Positions 34,737-43,753 of a stretch of DNA of 64,000 bases are shown one piece after another. A program made the position numbers and the translations under genes. The DNA comes from Bariatricus massiliensis. GTDB lineage: Bacteria; Bacillota; Clostridia; Lachnospirales; Lachnospiraceae. The stretch covers positions 390,034 to 454,033 of the forward strand of contig NZ_LT574836.1 in assembly GCF_900086725.1 (NCBI RefSeq), in the 5' to 3' direction. Position 1 is the first letter of the stretch, and the number at the start of each line of letters is the position of its first letter. A model generated the notes under the pieces. It saw nothing but the letters and a program-made list of their open reading frames with translations, made no database searches and was not told the DNA's origin.

Positions 34737-35159
34737 ATGCGTATTATGGGGCTGGACTACGGAACGAAGACTGTAGGGGTTGCGGTGAGCGACCCACTTG
34801 GCATTACAGCTCAGGCCGTAGAGACGATTGCAAGAAAGTCGGAGAACAAGCTTCGCCAGACGCTGGCAAGAATTGAAGAGCTTGCAGAAGAATATGGTGT
34901 GGAGAAGTTTGTAGTAGGACTGCCGAAACACATGAACAATGATATCGGAGAACGTGCAGAGAAAGCTATGGAGTTCGGTGAGATGCTGCGTCGGCGGACC
35001 GGTCGTGAGGTCGTGATGTGGGACGAGCGTCTGACTACAGTAGAAGCAGAGCGGACACTAATTGAATCAGGAGTCAGGAGAGAGAACCGCAAGCAGTATG
35101 TGGATAAGATTGCGGCTGTTTTTATATTGCAGGGATATCTGGATTCGCTCGGCATGTAA
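34737..35159 (+). CDS. ruvX: Holliday-junction resolvase-like RuvX (YqgF)
   Basis: The 140-residue RNase H-fold protein has MGLDYGTKTVGVAVSD with the first catalytic aspartate, VVGLPKHMN, and DERLTTVEAE with the second acid pair. Family members act in rRNA maturation and in junction cleavage. Starts at 34713, overlapping ireB, or 34737 are possible; the latter follows TAGGAA and gives a typical N-terminus. It lies between ireB and DUF1292 as in other Firmicutes. Confidence 0.92.
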   Translation: MRIMGLDYGTKTVGVAVSDPLGITAQAVETIARKSENKLRQTLARIEELAEEYGVEKFVVGLPKHMNNDIGERAEKAMEFGEMLRRRTGREVVMWDERLTTVEAERTLIESGVRRENRKQYVDKIAAVFILQGYLDSLGM

Positions 35160-35199
35160 TGATGTCCGGAAGGTTTCCGGACAGGAAACGGGGCAAGGT

Positions 35200-35466
35200 A
35201 TGAATAGTGAAAGGCTAATATTTACGTATGAGGATACCGGTGAACAGGTAGAGTTCTATATCGTAGAACAGACGAAAGTGAACGGTATTTCATATATACT
35301 TGTGACAGATTCGGAGGAAGAGGACGCGGAGTGCCTGATTTTGAAAGACACAAGCGCGCCGCAGGATACGGACAGCATATACGAGATCGTAGAGAACGAG
35401 ACGGAACTGCTGGCTGTTTTAAAGGTGTTTGAAGAACTGTTGGAAGATGTTGACATTGAAATGTAA
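35200..35466 (+). CDS. DUF1292 domain protein
   Basis: This 88-residue acidic protein (LIFTYEDTGEQVEFYIVEQTKV, YILVTDSEEED, segments named by their ends) matches the uncharacterised DUF1292/YrzB family. It follows ireB and ruvX, the conserved order in Firmicutes. The ATG at 35200 follows GGGCAAGG; a longer frame from 35062 overlaps ruvX and encodes an unlike leader. No catalytic residues are evident. Confidence 0.88.
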   Translation: MNSERLIFTYEDTGEQVEFYIVEQTKVNGISYILVTDSEEEDAECLILKDTSAPQDTDSIYEIVENETELLAVLKVFEELLEDVDIEM

Positions 35467-35674
35467 AGGGTGAGAACCTTTTTGTAAATAGAGCGTTACT
35501 GTCTGAAGAATTAAAGTTTGCGGTTTTGTGCAGGAGTTTCATGAAGGGAACTCTTTGTTCTCGTGCGGAAAAATGTGTAAGAGAACCGTGAATTAAAGTT
35601 CTTTTTACAGAACTGTTTCTATTTATCAGGTGTGAGGTACGAACGATTACATAAAAATTATTGGAGGTGTAAAT

Positions 35675-37339
35675 TTGAAACGAACAAACAATTCAAAATT
35701 GAAAATCATTCCGCTGGGAGGTCTGGAAAAAATCGGAATGAATATTACTGTCTTTGAATATGAGGACAGTATTATTGTTGTGGACTGCGGGCTGTCATTC
35801 CCGGAGGATGATATGCTGGGAATCGATCTTGTTATACCAGATATCACGTATTTAAAGAATAATATTGAGAAGGTAAAGGGTGTAGTTATCACCCATGGTC
35901 ATGAAGACCATATCGGGGCACTGTCTTATGTGCTGAAGGAAGTGAATATGCCTATCTATACTACAAAGCTTACGATGGGCATTATCGAGAAGAAGCTGAC
36001 CGAGCATAATCTGCTGCGCACGACCAAACGAAAAGTGGTGCGCCACGGACAGTCGATCAATCTGGGAAAATTCCGGATTGAGTTTATTAAGACGAACCAC
36101 AGCATTCAGGATGCGTCTGCGCTGGCCATATATTCTCCGGCCGGTATCGTAGTGCATACAGGAGATTTTAAGGTGGATTATACACCGGTATTCGGTGACG
36201 CCATAGATTTGCAGCGCTTTGCGGAGATTGGAAAGAAGGGGGTTCTGGCTTTGATGTCAGACAGTACCAACGCGGAGCGTCCGGGCTTTACACAGTCTGA
36301 ACGCACGGTTGGAGCGACCTTTGACCGAATCTTTGCAGAACACAGTAACACCAGAATTATCATCGCTACTTTTGCGTCCAACGTGGACCGTGTCCAGCAG
36401 ATTATTTCTTCTGCCTGCAAATACGGAAGAAAGGTGGTCGTGGAAGGGCGCAGTATGGTAAATATCGTATCCGTAGCCTCTGAGCTGGGATACTTGAATG
36501 TGCCTGAGAATACGCTGATCGAGATAGACCAGCTGAAGAATTATCCGCCGGAGAAGACTACAATTATCACAACAGGAAGTCAGGGAGAGTCGATGGCCGC
36601 CCTGTCAAGAATGTCCGCAGATATTCATAAAAAGATTACCATTATGCCGGGGGATACTATCATATTCAGTTCCAACCCTATACCGGGCAATGAAAAGGCC
36701 GTTTCCCACGTGATCAATGAGCTTTCCGCGAAGGGAGCAGACGTGATTTTTCAGGATGCCCATGTTTCGGGACATGCCTGTCAGGAAGAATTGAAGCTGA
36801 TTTATTCTTTGGTGAAGCCGAAGTATGCGATTCCTGTCCATGGTGAATACCGCCACTTGAAAGCCAATGCCACTTTGGCCAAGTCTCTCGGTGTTCCGAA
36901 GGACAATGTATTTATTATGCAGTCAGGGGATGTACTCGCGCTGGACGACGACGGTGCGGAGATCGTGGATAAAGTCCATACAGGAGAGATTCTTGTGGAC
37001 GGACTTGGAGTAGGAGATGTAGGGAACATCGTGCTCAGGGACAGACAGCATCTGGCAGAGGACGGTATCCTGATCGTAGTCCTCTCACTGGAGAAGGGAA
37101 CGAACCAGCTTCTGGCGGGGCCGGATATTGTTTCCAGAGGTTTTGTCTATGTAAGAGAGTCCGAGGGACTGATGGAAGAAGCGAGACAGGTGGTGACCGA
37201 GGCAGTAGAAAAATGCCTGATGAGCCGTCACGCGGATTGGAGCAAGATTAAGCTTGTTATCCGGGATACTATGAACGATTTTATATGGAAGCGTACGAAG
37301 AGAAAACCGATGATTCTACCGATCATCATGGATGTATAG
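35675..37339 (+). CDS. rnj: Ribonuclease J
   Basis: RNase J is the 5'-3' exo- and endoribonuclease of mRNA decay and rRNA maturation. The 554-residue protein has the metallo-beta-lactamase motif HGHEDHIG near residue 72, HTGDFKVDYTP, SDSTNAERPG, the beta-CASP segment with SGHACQEELK, and PVHGEYRHL. The C-terminal oligomerisation domain is present. The start codon is TTG at 35675, set by TTGGAGGTG six bases upstream. The 208 bases before it contain no clear promoter. Confidence 0.95.
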   Translation: MKRTNNSKLKIIPLGGLEKIGMNITVFEYEDSIIVVDCGLSFPEDDMLGIDLVIPDITYLKNNIEKVKGVVITHGHEDHIGALSYVLKEVNMPIYTTKLTMGIIEKKLTEHNLLRTTKRKVVRHGQSINLGKFRIEFIKTNHSIQDASALAIYSPAGIVVHTGDFKVDYTPVFGDAIDLQRFAEIGKKGVLALMSDSTNAERPGFTQSERTVGATFDRIFAEHSNTRIIIATFASNVDRVQQIISSACKYGRKVVVEGRSMVNIVSVASELGYLNVPENTLIEIDQLKNYPPEKTTIITTGSQGESMAALSRMSADIHKKITIMPGDTIIFSSNPIPGNEKAVSHVINELSAKGADVIFQDAHVSGHACQEELKLIYSLVKPKYAIPVHGEYRHLKANATLAKSLGVPKDNVFIMQSGDVLALDDDGAEIVDKVHTGEILVDGLGVGDVGNIVLRDRQHLAEDGILIVVLSLEKGTNQLLAGPDIVSRGFVYVRESEGLMEEARQVVTEAVEKCLMSRHADWSKIKLVIRDTMNDFIWKRTKRKPMILPIIMDV

Positions 37340-37350
37340 CAGAAAAGCGC

Positions 37351-37386
37351 AGGCCGGTGCGGCAGAAGAGATTCTGCTCCCGGCCT
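37351..37386 (+). terminator. Hairpin after RNase J gene
   Basis: AGGCCGG (37351-37357) pairs with CCGGCCT (37380-37386), enclosing GCAGAA/TTCTGC. No T-run follows, only ATTTATAT, so termination may be partial. Confidence 0.5.
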
Positions 37387-37396
37387 ATTTATATCA

Positions 37397-37456
37397 TAGG
37401 GAACTCTGTTCCTTTGTTATAAGAACCCTCCGGGGGGGATGCACACAATGTGCAGA
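37397..37456 (+). repeat. Second copy of the intergenic repeat, in the trmR leader
   Basis: AACCCTCCGGGGGGGATGC at 37424-37442 and the following CACAATGTGCAGA match 27673-27705 with a single mismatch over 33 bases. The upstream GGGAACTCTGTTCC part is a diverged version of the 27647 segment. It ends 14 bases before the trmR start. Confidence 0.8.
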
Positions 37457-37470
37457 AAGGATATCACATA

Positions 37471-38136
37471 ATGATAGTAGAAGAACGCATGGTGTCGTAT
37501 ATCTGCTCCTTAGAACAAGAAAATAGCGAGATACTGGAGACGATAGAGAAGGAAGCATTGGATGCCAACGTGCCCATCATACGAAAGGAGATGCAGAGCT
37601 TTCTGAAGGTGCTCCTAGGAATCAAGCGTCCGGCTTCTGTGCTGGAGGTGGGCGCGGCGGTCGGTTTCTCGGCTATTTTGATGAGCGAACACGTACCGGC
37701 AGATACGAAAATTACAACGATTGAAAATTACGAGAAACGTATTCCTATCGCCAGAAATAATTTTAAAAGAGCGGGCAAGGAAGAGCAGATTACCCTAATA
37801 GAGGGGGATGCTATGGAGATATTGAAGACTTTGGACGGCCCCTTTGACTTTATTTTTATGGACGCGGCCAAGGGACAGTATCCGGCATACCTGCCGGAGA
37901 TCCTGCGTATTTTGCAGGACGGGGGCGTGCTGGTATCTGACAATGTGCTGCAGGACGGAGACATTATTGAATCCCGTTTTGCGGTGGAGAGAAGAGACAG
38001 GACTATCCACAGCCGCATGCGGGAGTATCTGTATACTTTGAAGCATCATCCACAGCTTGAATCCTCTGTGATTCCGCTGGGGGACGGCGTGGCAGTGAGC
38101 GTGAAGAAAGGAAAAGAATATGGCGAGACATCCTGA
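37471..38136 (+). CDS. trmR: Class I O-methyltransferase, TrmR-like (tRNA mo5U34)
   Basis: The 221-residue SAM-dependent enzyme has VLEVGAAVGFSAILM (motif I), TTIENYEKR, FIFMDAAKGQYPAYL and LVSDNVL, the catechol-O-methyltransferase-like fold. In Bacillus, TrmR (YrrM) methylates 5-hydroxyuridine-34 to 5-methoxyuridine and is encoded beside the U32 proteins that make the hydroxyl. Here the next gene is a U32 protein that overlaps it by 17 bases, which supports this role. AAAGGA precedes the ATG at 37471. Confidence 0.85.
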   Translation: MIVEERMVSYICSLEQENSEILETIEKEALDANVPIIRKEMQSFLKVLLGIKRPASVLEVGAAVGFSAILMSEHVPADTKITTIENYEKRIPIARNNFKRAGKEEQITLIEGDAMEILKTLDGPFDFIFMDAAKGQYPAYLPEILRILQDGGVLVSDNVLQDGDIIESRFAVERRDRTIHSRMREYLYTLKHHPQLESSVIPLGDGVAVSVKKGKEYGETS

Positions 38137-39358
38137 ATTATTGATTCCGGCAAGTAGTCTGGAAGTGTTGAAAACAGCAGTTATTTTTGGGGCTGATGCG
38201 GTCTATATCGGCGGGGAGGCGTTCGGGCTCCGTGCCAAGGCGAAGAATTTTTCGAGAGAGGATATGGTGGAAGGCATTGCTTTTGCGCATGAACACGATG
38301 TGAAAGTATATGTGACGGCCAACATTCTGGCGCATAATTATGATTTGGATGGCGTGAGAAAGTATTTTGAAGAATTGCGGGAGATAAAGCCGGACGCACT
38401 GATCATCGCAGACCCGGGAGTGTTTGATATCGCAAAGGAAGTGTGCCCGGAAATAGAACGTCATATCAGTACACAGGCCAATAATACGAATTATGGAACC
38501 TATAATTTTTGGTATCGGCAGGGGGCGAGCAGAGTCGTGTCGGCGAGAGAGCTTTCACTTCGGGAAATCAAGGAGCTTCGGCAGCATATTCCTGAGGACT
38601 TGGAAATCGAGACTTTTGTCCATGGGGCGATGTGCATTTCTTATTCGGGAAGGTGCCTTCTGAGCAACTATTTTACAGGGCGGGACGCCAATCATGGGGC
38701 GTGCACACATCCCTGCCGGTGGAAGTACGCGGTGGTGGAGGAGACAAGGCCCGGAGAATATATGCCGGTGTATGAGAATGAGCGGGGGACTTATATTTTC
38801 AATTCTAAGGATCTCTGTATGATTGAGCATATCCCGGAGCTGCTTGACGCGGGAATAGACAGTCTTAAGATTGAGGGCAGAATGAAGACGGCCCTCTATG
38901 TGGCCACAGTGGCGAGGACATACAGAAAAGCCATAGATGACTATCAGAAAGATCCGGAGCTTTACAGACAGAATATGCCGTGGTATCTGGACCAGATATC
39001 AAACTGTACCTACAGACAGTTCACGACAGGATTTTTCTTCGGAAAGCCGGATGAGAGTACTCAGATTTATGACAGCAACACATATGTGAAGGAATATACG
39101 TATCTGGGCATTGCGGAGGAGAGTACAGAGGGATTGATCAAGCTTTCCCAGCGGAATAAGTTTTCTGTGGGTGAAGAGATTGAAATTATGAAACCGGACG
39201 GAAGAAATGTGGCCGCGGTGGTGGAGCGGATACTGGACGAGGAGGGAAAGGAACAGGAAAGTGCGCCTCATCCTAAGCAGACACTGTATGTAAAGCTGAG
39301 TGCGAATGCAGAGACATTTGACATTCTTAGAAGAAAAGAGATGGATGAAAATGAATAA
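38120..39358 (+). CDS. trhP: U32-family protein, probable tRNA 5-hydroxyuridine synthase TrhP
   Basis: The 412-residue protein has the U32 signature ETFVHGAMCISYSGRCLLS and conserved cysteines in GACTHPCRW and KDLCMIEHIPEL, likely for an Fe-S cluster, with a C-terminal domain from about residue 325. Once called collagenase-like peptidases, members related to TrhP hydroxylate U34 of tRNA using prephenate. Its start lies inside trmR, so the two are coupled and would complete mo5U34. Peptidase activity is not excluded. Confidence 0.88.
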   Translation: MARHPELLIPASSLEVLKTAVIFGADAVYIGGEAFGLRAKAKNFSREDMVEGIAFAHEHDVKVYVTANILAHNYDLDGVRKYFEELREIKPDALIIADPGVFDIAKEVCPEIERHISTQANNTNYGTYNFWYRQGASRVVSARELSLREIKELRQHIPEDLEIETFVHGAMCISYSGRCLLSNYFTGRDANHGACTHPCRWKYAVVEETRPGEYMPVYENERGTYIFNSKDLCMIEHIPELLDAGIDSLKIEGRMKTALYVATVARTYRKAIDDYQKDPELYRQNMPWYLDQISNCTYRQFTTGFFFGKPDESTQIYDSNTYVKEYTYLGIAEESTEGLIKLSQRNKFSVGEEIEIMKPDGRNVAAVVERILDEEGKEQESAPHPKQTLYVKLSANAETFDILRRKEMDENE

Positions 39359-40301
39359 AAAAACGTTGAAACCCTATGTGGGAGTTTTACTTGTTATTCT
39401 TTGCGCGGCAGATATTTTCTGGCTGTCGGATCTCATTGGCAGACATTCCTACTATGCTCAGACAATTGTAGGCGAGCTGCTTTTAGCTGTGATAGCAGTC
39501 GTGCTCGTATTGCTTTTTCGGGCAGATATCAAAAAAGTGTTTCCGTTTGGAAAACCGGAGACAGAAAAAGCGGCCGGGACGCTGGTATTTTGGCTGGGGT
39601 GCTTCATTATAGCCATTGTGGCAAGTTCTATTCTTCTCGTCCTTTTTCCGGAGCAGATGCTGGAGACATCCCAGCAGAGTGGGATGTCCATGGGGAGCGG
39701 TTTCTTTATAGTGGAGTTTATATTGATTTGTGTACTTCCGGGAATCTGCGAAGAGCTGGCATTTAGAGGGGGGCTTCAGGGAAGCCTTGGAAGCATTAAG
39801 AATAAGTGGATTGTTATTGCCATCGTGTCGGTGATATTCGGAGCGTTTCACGGAAGCGTCTGGAGATTTGTGCCGACAGCAATTCTGGGGGCAGGCATGG
39901 CCTATCTATTGTATGAGACAGGAAACATGATATATAATATGATGTTTCATATGATAAATAATCTGATGCCGCTGCTCCTTCTCCGGGGATTATCCGGCCT
40001 GTTCGATATTTACAATGCTCCGGGACTGCGTAATATATCAGAAATGCCGGCGATGACAGGCGTTGAGTCTATGGGACAGTTGTCCTTGATGATTGTGGGC
40101 ATGTATATAGTCTATGGGGCAGGCGCGCCTTTATTGATTTATATGGGGAATTATCTGATTCACGCCGGAGAACCGGGTTACCGAAAAGGACTGTTTCCGA
40201 AAGAAAAGAATCCACTGTTTACAGCACTAACAGTTTCTTGTTTTGGATTGATGGGATTTGGTATGATGCTGATGCTAGTGTTTGTAGTGAGGAATATGTA
40301 G
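39345..40301 (+). CDS. CPBP-family intramembrane metalloprotease
   Basis: The protein of about 318 residues has roughly eight hydrophobic helices and the CAAX/Abi (CPBP) motifs: CEELAFRGGLQG with the paired glutamates and arginine, FGAFHGSVWRF, and HMINNLMPL. It is a membrane protease-like protein of unknown substrate. The start overlaps the end of the U32 gene; ATG at 39345 or 39351 are both plausible. A good terminator follows at 40303. Confidence 0.88.
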   Translation: MKMNKKTLKPYVGVLLVILCAADIFWLSDLIGRHSYYAQTIVGELLLAVIAVVLVLLFRADIKKVFPFGKPETEKAAGTLVFWLGCFIIAIVASSILLVLFPEQMLETSQQSGMSMGSGFFIVEFILICVLPGICEELAFRGGLQGSLGSIKNKWIVIAIVSVIFGAFHGSVWRFVPTAILGAGMAYLLYETGNMIYNMMFHMINNLMPLLLLRGLSGLFDIYNAPGLRNISEMPAMTGVESMGQLSLMIVGMYIVYGAGAPLLIYMGNYLIHAGEPGYRKGLFPKEKNPLFTALTVSCFGLMGFGMMLMLVFVVRNM

Positions 40302-40302
40302 C

Positions 40303-40329
40303 AGGAGGACTAAGGCGGTCCTCCTTTTT
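40303..40329. terminator. Terminator after the CPBP gene
   Basis: AGGAGGAC (40303-40310) pairs with GTCCTCCT (40318-40325), followed by TTTTT. It lies between convergent CPBP and sigK genes. Confidence 0.82.
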
Positions 40330-40347
40330 AGTTGTTGCGTGCGGCCG

Positions 40348-40965
40348 TCAGAAGAAAGGACGGAGTTTTTCGATAGCGCCTTTTTCAATGCGGGATACAT
40401 AGGAGCGGGATATGCCAAGCTGTTTGGCGATTTCACGCTGTGTGTATTCTTCTTCATTATATAGGCCATACCGCATTTTTAGAACCATGCGTTCTCTGGC
40501 TGTCAGCTCTGACTCAACTTTAGAATAGAGAAGCCGGATATCATTTTTTTCTGCAATCCGCGTGCAGGCGTCGGTTTCTTCTGCCTCAATTATGTCGTAA
40601 AGTTGAATTTCATTTCCCTCTCTGTCGGTACCGATCGGCTCATACAGAGAGGTCTCACGGTTGGTCTTGCGCTTGCCTCTGAGCATCATGAGAATTTCAT
40701 TTTCAATGCAGCGGCATGCGTAGGTGGCAAGCCGAGTGTTTTTGCCTGCGTTGAATGTTGTGACAGCTTTGATCAGCCCGATGGTGCCGATAGAGATGAG
40801 ATCTTCGGTATCGTCTTCCAGATGCTGATACTTTTTTATCACGTGTGCTACAAGCCGGAGGTTCCGTTCGATCAGGATATGCTTGGCTTCTAAGTCTCCC
40901 TCTGTATATTTTTGCATATAATATCTTTCTTCTTCCGCACTGAGGGGTGGAGGAAATGATTTCAA
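40348..40965 (-). CDS. sigK: Sporulation sigma factor K, without a pro-sequence
   Basis: Sigma-K directs late mother-cell transcription. The 205-residue protein has region 2 (NLRLVAHVIKKY, EDLISIGTIGLIKAV, CRCIENEILM), the sigma-K-like LYEPIGTDREGNEI linker, and region 4 ending QREIAKQLGISRSYVSRIEK. It begins at KSFPPPLS, where mature Bacillus sigma-K begins, and the in-frame TAA 12 bases before the first possible GTG rules out a pro-sequence. TTG at 40965 is preferred because GAGGTG lies six bases upstream; GTG at 40974 is the alternative. The gene is not interrupted by a skin element. Confidence 0.93.
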   Translation of the reverse strand: MKSFPPPLSAEEERYYMQKYTEGDLEAKHILIERNLRLVAHVIKKYQHLEDDTEDLISIGTIGLIKAVTTFNAGKNTRLATYACRCIENEILMMLRGKRKTNRETSLYEPIGTDREGNEIQLYDIIEAEETDACTRIAEKNDIRLLYSKVESELTARERMVLKMRYGLYNEEEYTQREIAKQLGISRSYVSRIEKGAIEKLRPFF

Positions 40966-40993
40966 GAGAAGCACCTCACAGCATATTTACTAT

Positions 40994-41001
40994 AGTGTAT
41001 G
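40994..41001 (-). promoter_or_regulatory. Possible sigma-E -10 of sigK
   Basis: On the minus strand the sequence is CATACACT, an exact match to the sigma-E -10 consensus, about 29 bases before the start. No convincing -35 is seen at the expected distance. Sigma-E control of sigK is known in other spore formers. Confidence 0.45.
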
Positions 41002-41059
41002 AAGGGACAAATTTCTACGTGCTTTTCCACTTAAGGAAATTTTAATAAAGAGGGTGCAC

Positions 41060-41088
41060 TTGTATTCGGCGGAAGAATCCGATACAAT
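41060..41088 (+). promoter_or_regulatory. Promoter of the amidase_3 gene
   Basis: TTGTAT (41060-41065) and TACAAT (41083-41088), 17 bases apart. Confidence 0.55.
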
Positions 41089-41126
41089 ATCTATACGAAT
41101 CAGTATAAGAGAAAAGGGGGATGGGA

Positions 41127-42032
41127 GTGAAAAAGAAACAGATTGTCATTGGAAGTATATTGGCTTTGGCTGCCGCCATTTTAGTATGCGCGGTCATCCT
41201 AATTTACAGATATAGTAAAAAGGACGAAGACAGCAGGGCCCTGACAGCATCAGCAGGGAGGGAATCCATGGGTGTAAAGCATGCCAAAAGGAATATAGAG
41301 AAGATTACAGAAGTTACAAAAGCAAAGGACGAGGAGCGCAGGCGGGCGGAGGAAGAAAGGCTGGAGGCAGAGGCGGCTAAAAAGGCACAGGCAGCCTCAA
41401 AGATAGTGGCACTTGATCCGGGGCACCAGAGTTTTGCGATAGATATGAGCGCCAAGGAACCCAATGGGCCGGGCTCACAAGAAATGAAAGCTAAATGTAC
41501 TAGTGGGACGACAGGTAAATATACCGGGATTCCGGAATATCAGCTGACACTCGATATTTCATTGTTGCTCCGCACCGAGCTGGAGAGCCGGGGATATCAG
41601 GTAGTGTTGACAAGAGAGGACAATGAGACGGCTATCAGCAATTCAGAGAGGGCCCTTATGGCCGCGGACTCCGGGGCGGATATTTATGTGCGGATTCATG
41701 CCAACGGTAGTGAGAACACCGGTGTAAGCGGCGCCCTTGCGCTCGTTCCGAGTGCGTCCAACCCCTATGTAGGGAGCCTTGCTGGCGACAGCTACACGCT
41801 TGCCGAGCTGGTGTTAAATGCATACTGCGGACAGACCGGATTCGCCAATAAAGGCATACAGATGAACGACACGATGACCGGGATGAACTGGAGCCGGGTT
41901 CCTGTCATGATACTGGAGATGGGATTTATGAGCAATGAGAATGATGATTACAGCATGGCGGATCGACAATTCAGGAGACAAATGGTGACAGGGATTGCCG
42001 ATGGAATCGATCAATATTTTGGGATTAACTGA
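41127..42032 (+). CDS. N-acetylmuramoyl-L-alanine amidase (amidase_3)
   Basis: The protein of about 301 residues has an N-terminal membrane anchor (about 3-26), a charged coiled-coil stalk rich in Glu, Arg and Ala (about 48-90), and an amidase_3 catalytic domain. Zinc ligands are H in ALDPGHQ, E in IPEYQLTLD and H in IHANGS, with the catalytic E in MILEMGFMSN. It cleaves the peptide from muramic acid. GTG at 41127 is better spaced from AAGGGGG than the ATG at 41121. It is divergent from sigK, so a sporulation or cell-separation role is possible but unproven. Confidence 0.9.
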   Translation: MKKKQIVIGSILALAAAILVCAVILIYRYSKKDEDSRALTASAGRESMGVKHAKRNIEKITEVTKAKDEERRRAEEERLEAEAAKKAQAASKIVALDPGHQSFAIDMSAKEPNGPGSQEMKAKCTSGTTGKYTGIPEYQLTLDISLLLRTELESRGYQVVLTREDNETAISNSERALMAADSGADIYVRIHANGSENTGVSGALALVPSASNPYVGSLAGDSYTLAELVLNAYCGQTGFANKGIQMNDTMTGMNWSRVPVMILEMGFMSNENDDYSMADRQFRRQMVTGIADGIDQYFGIN

Positions 42033-42035
42033 CAG

Positions 42036-42064
42036 AAGCAGGGATTGACAAGTCCCTGCTTTTT
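42036..42064 (+). terminator. Terminator after amidase_3
   Basis: AGCAGGGA (42037-42044) pairs with TCCCTGCT (42053-42060), followed by TTTT. Confidence 0.82.
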
Positions 42065-42195
42065 CGATATGATAATTTTACAATTTCTAAAGGATTTCGG
42101 TTTTCTTTTAGCAAATCACAAGGCATATCGCCTAGTTTTCTAAGATTGGAATTAATGAGAAGCTGCACTTTTACGTCAAGTAAAGGAGCGAATAT

Positions 42196-43734
42196 ATGGG
42201 ATTTTGCAGGGTGATTTCTGCGTCAGTGCAGGGATTTTGTGTGGAATTTGTGCAGGTGGAGGCCGACGTGAGCAATGGGCTTCCTGTGTTTCATATGGTG
42301 GGATATCTTTCTTCGGAGGTAAAAGAAGCGGCAGAACGGGTGAGAACTGCCATCCGTAATACAGGTATCCTGCTGCCGGCGAAAAAAGTGATTGTCAATA
42401 TTTCTCCGGCAGACAGGCGAAAAAAAGGGACGGCGTTCGACCTTCCGGTGGCCGCCGCTGTGTTGGCCGCGCTGGAAGTAGTGCCTTCCGGGCAGTTTGA
42501 CAAAGTACTGCTTTTAGGGGAGCTGGGGCTGGATGGAAGGCTGTGCCCGGTAGAAGGAGTGCTGCCCATCGTGATGGAAGCGGCAGGCCACGGATATGAG
42601 ACGTGCATATTACCGGCTGCCAACATGAAGGAGGGGGCCTTGGCAGGAAGTATGGAGATATTAGGGGCTGAAAACCTTGCGCAGGTAATCGCGTGGGCAA
42701 GGGGGAAGAAGCCACTGAAAAGGCCCGAAAAAACAGCATGGGAAAATCATGTTCATGAGAGACAAGTATATGACATAGACTATAGTGATATTCAAGGACA
42801 AGAAGGGGTGAAGCGTGCCACCTTGGTGGCCGTTGCGGGAAATCACAATCTGCTCTATATCGGTCCGCCCGGTGCGGGGAAAACAATGATGGCCAAACGA
42901 GTCCCCACTATATTACCTGTGCTGACCAAGGAAGAGAGCATGGAGATAACAAAAATATACAGCGTGGCGGGAGGGCTGCGGCACGACAGCCCGATGGCGG
43001 TGCAGCGGCCTTACAGGGAGGTGCATCACACAGTGACCCGTCAGGCGCTTGCCGGAGGGGGGAGGATTCCATCCCCCGGCGAATGCACCCTCGCACACAA
43101 CGGAGTCTTATTTTTGGATGAGCTGGCTGAATTTCCACGGCATGTGCTGGAAGCCCTGCGGCAGCCGTTGGAGGAGCGCAAGGTACGCCTTACGAGGCAG
43201 CGGGGAGCCTATGAGTTCCCGGCAGATTTCATGCTGGTGGCGGCAAGTAATCCTTGTCCCTGCGGTTATTATCCGGATTTGAACAAATGCACCTGCACGG
43301 ACTATCAAGTACAGAGTTATTTGGGACGTGTCAGCCAGCCTTTCTTGGACAGGATAGATATCTGCTCGGAAGTTCCACGAGTGGGGTACGAAGCGCTTGC
43401 CGGTGCGAGTAAAGGACAGTGCTCTGCGAATATGCGCGCTCAGGTGGAAGCGGCAAGGGAACGGCAGCGTTACCGCTTTGCCGAGGAGTCCATCAGAACC
43501 AACACGCAGATGAATCAGGAACAGATTGAGAAATACTGTATGCTCACGCCGGCAGGAAAGAGGATGATGAGTCAGGCTTTTGAGATTATGGGACTGACGG
43601 CCCGGACTTACTATAAAACGCTGAAGGTCGCCAGAACGGCAGCTGATCTGGATGATACCGACACAATAAAGGAAGAACACTTGGCGGAAGCATTGAGCTA
43701 CCGTACGATAGAGAAAACATTCGGAAAAGGATAG
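42196..43734 (+). CDS. comM: YifB/ComM-family Mg-chelatase-like AAA+ ATPase
   Basis: The 512-residue protein has the N-terminal ChlI-like domain (GLPVFHMVGYLSSEVKEAAER region, SPADRRKKG), a Walker A GPPGAGKTMMAKR near residue 220, Walker B LFLDELAEF, a zinc-like CPCGYYPD...CTC knuckle and the C-terminal lid domain. ComM is a helicase that aids branch migration in natural transformation; relatives occur widely. dprA follows 19 bases later, reinforcing a DNA-uptake or recombination role. AAAGGAG precedes the ATG. Confidence 0.93.
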   Translation: MGFCRVISASVQGFCVEFVQVEADVSNGLPVFHMVGYLSSEVKEAAERVRTAIRNTGILLPAKKVIVNISPADRRKKGTAFDLPVAAAVLAALEVVPSGQFDKVLLLGELGLDGRLCPVEGVLPIVMEAAGHGYETCILPAANMKEGALAGSMEILGAENLAQVIAWARGKKPLKRPEKTAWENHVHERQVYDIDYSDIQGQEGVKRATLVAVAGNHNLLYIGPPGAGKTMMAKRVPTILPVLTKEESMEITKIYSVAGGLRHDSPMAVQRPYREVHHTVTRQALAGGGRIPSPGECTLAHNGVLFLDELAEFPRHVLEALRQPLEERKVRLTRQRGAYEFPADFMLVAASNPCPCGYYPDLNKCTCTDYQVQSYLGRVSQPFLDRIDICSEVPRVGYEALAGASKGQCSANMRAQVEAARERQRYRFAEESIRTNTQMNQEQIEKYCMLTPAGKRMMSQAFEIMGLTARTYYKTLKVARTAADLDDTDTIKEEHLAEALSYRTIEKTFGKG

Positions 43735-43753
43735 GAGGGGCAGAAGACTGACG

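Noticed and set aside
35062..35199. N-terminal extension of the DUF1292 protein
   Set aside because: It overlaps ruvX in another frame, and the proper ATG at 35200 gives the family N-terminus.
35467..35674. Regulatory RNA ahead of RNase J
   Set aside because: Only a short GTTCT/AGAAC repeat and no consistent structure or promoter could be seen.
37332..37526. Small plus-strand open frame after RNase J
   Set aside because: It spans the hairpin, the repeat copy and the start of trmR; no ribosome site of its own.
42065..42195. Promoter or structured leader ahead of comM
   Set aside because: The stretch is A/T-rich, but no paired -35/-10 or stable hairpin was found.
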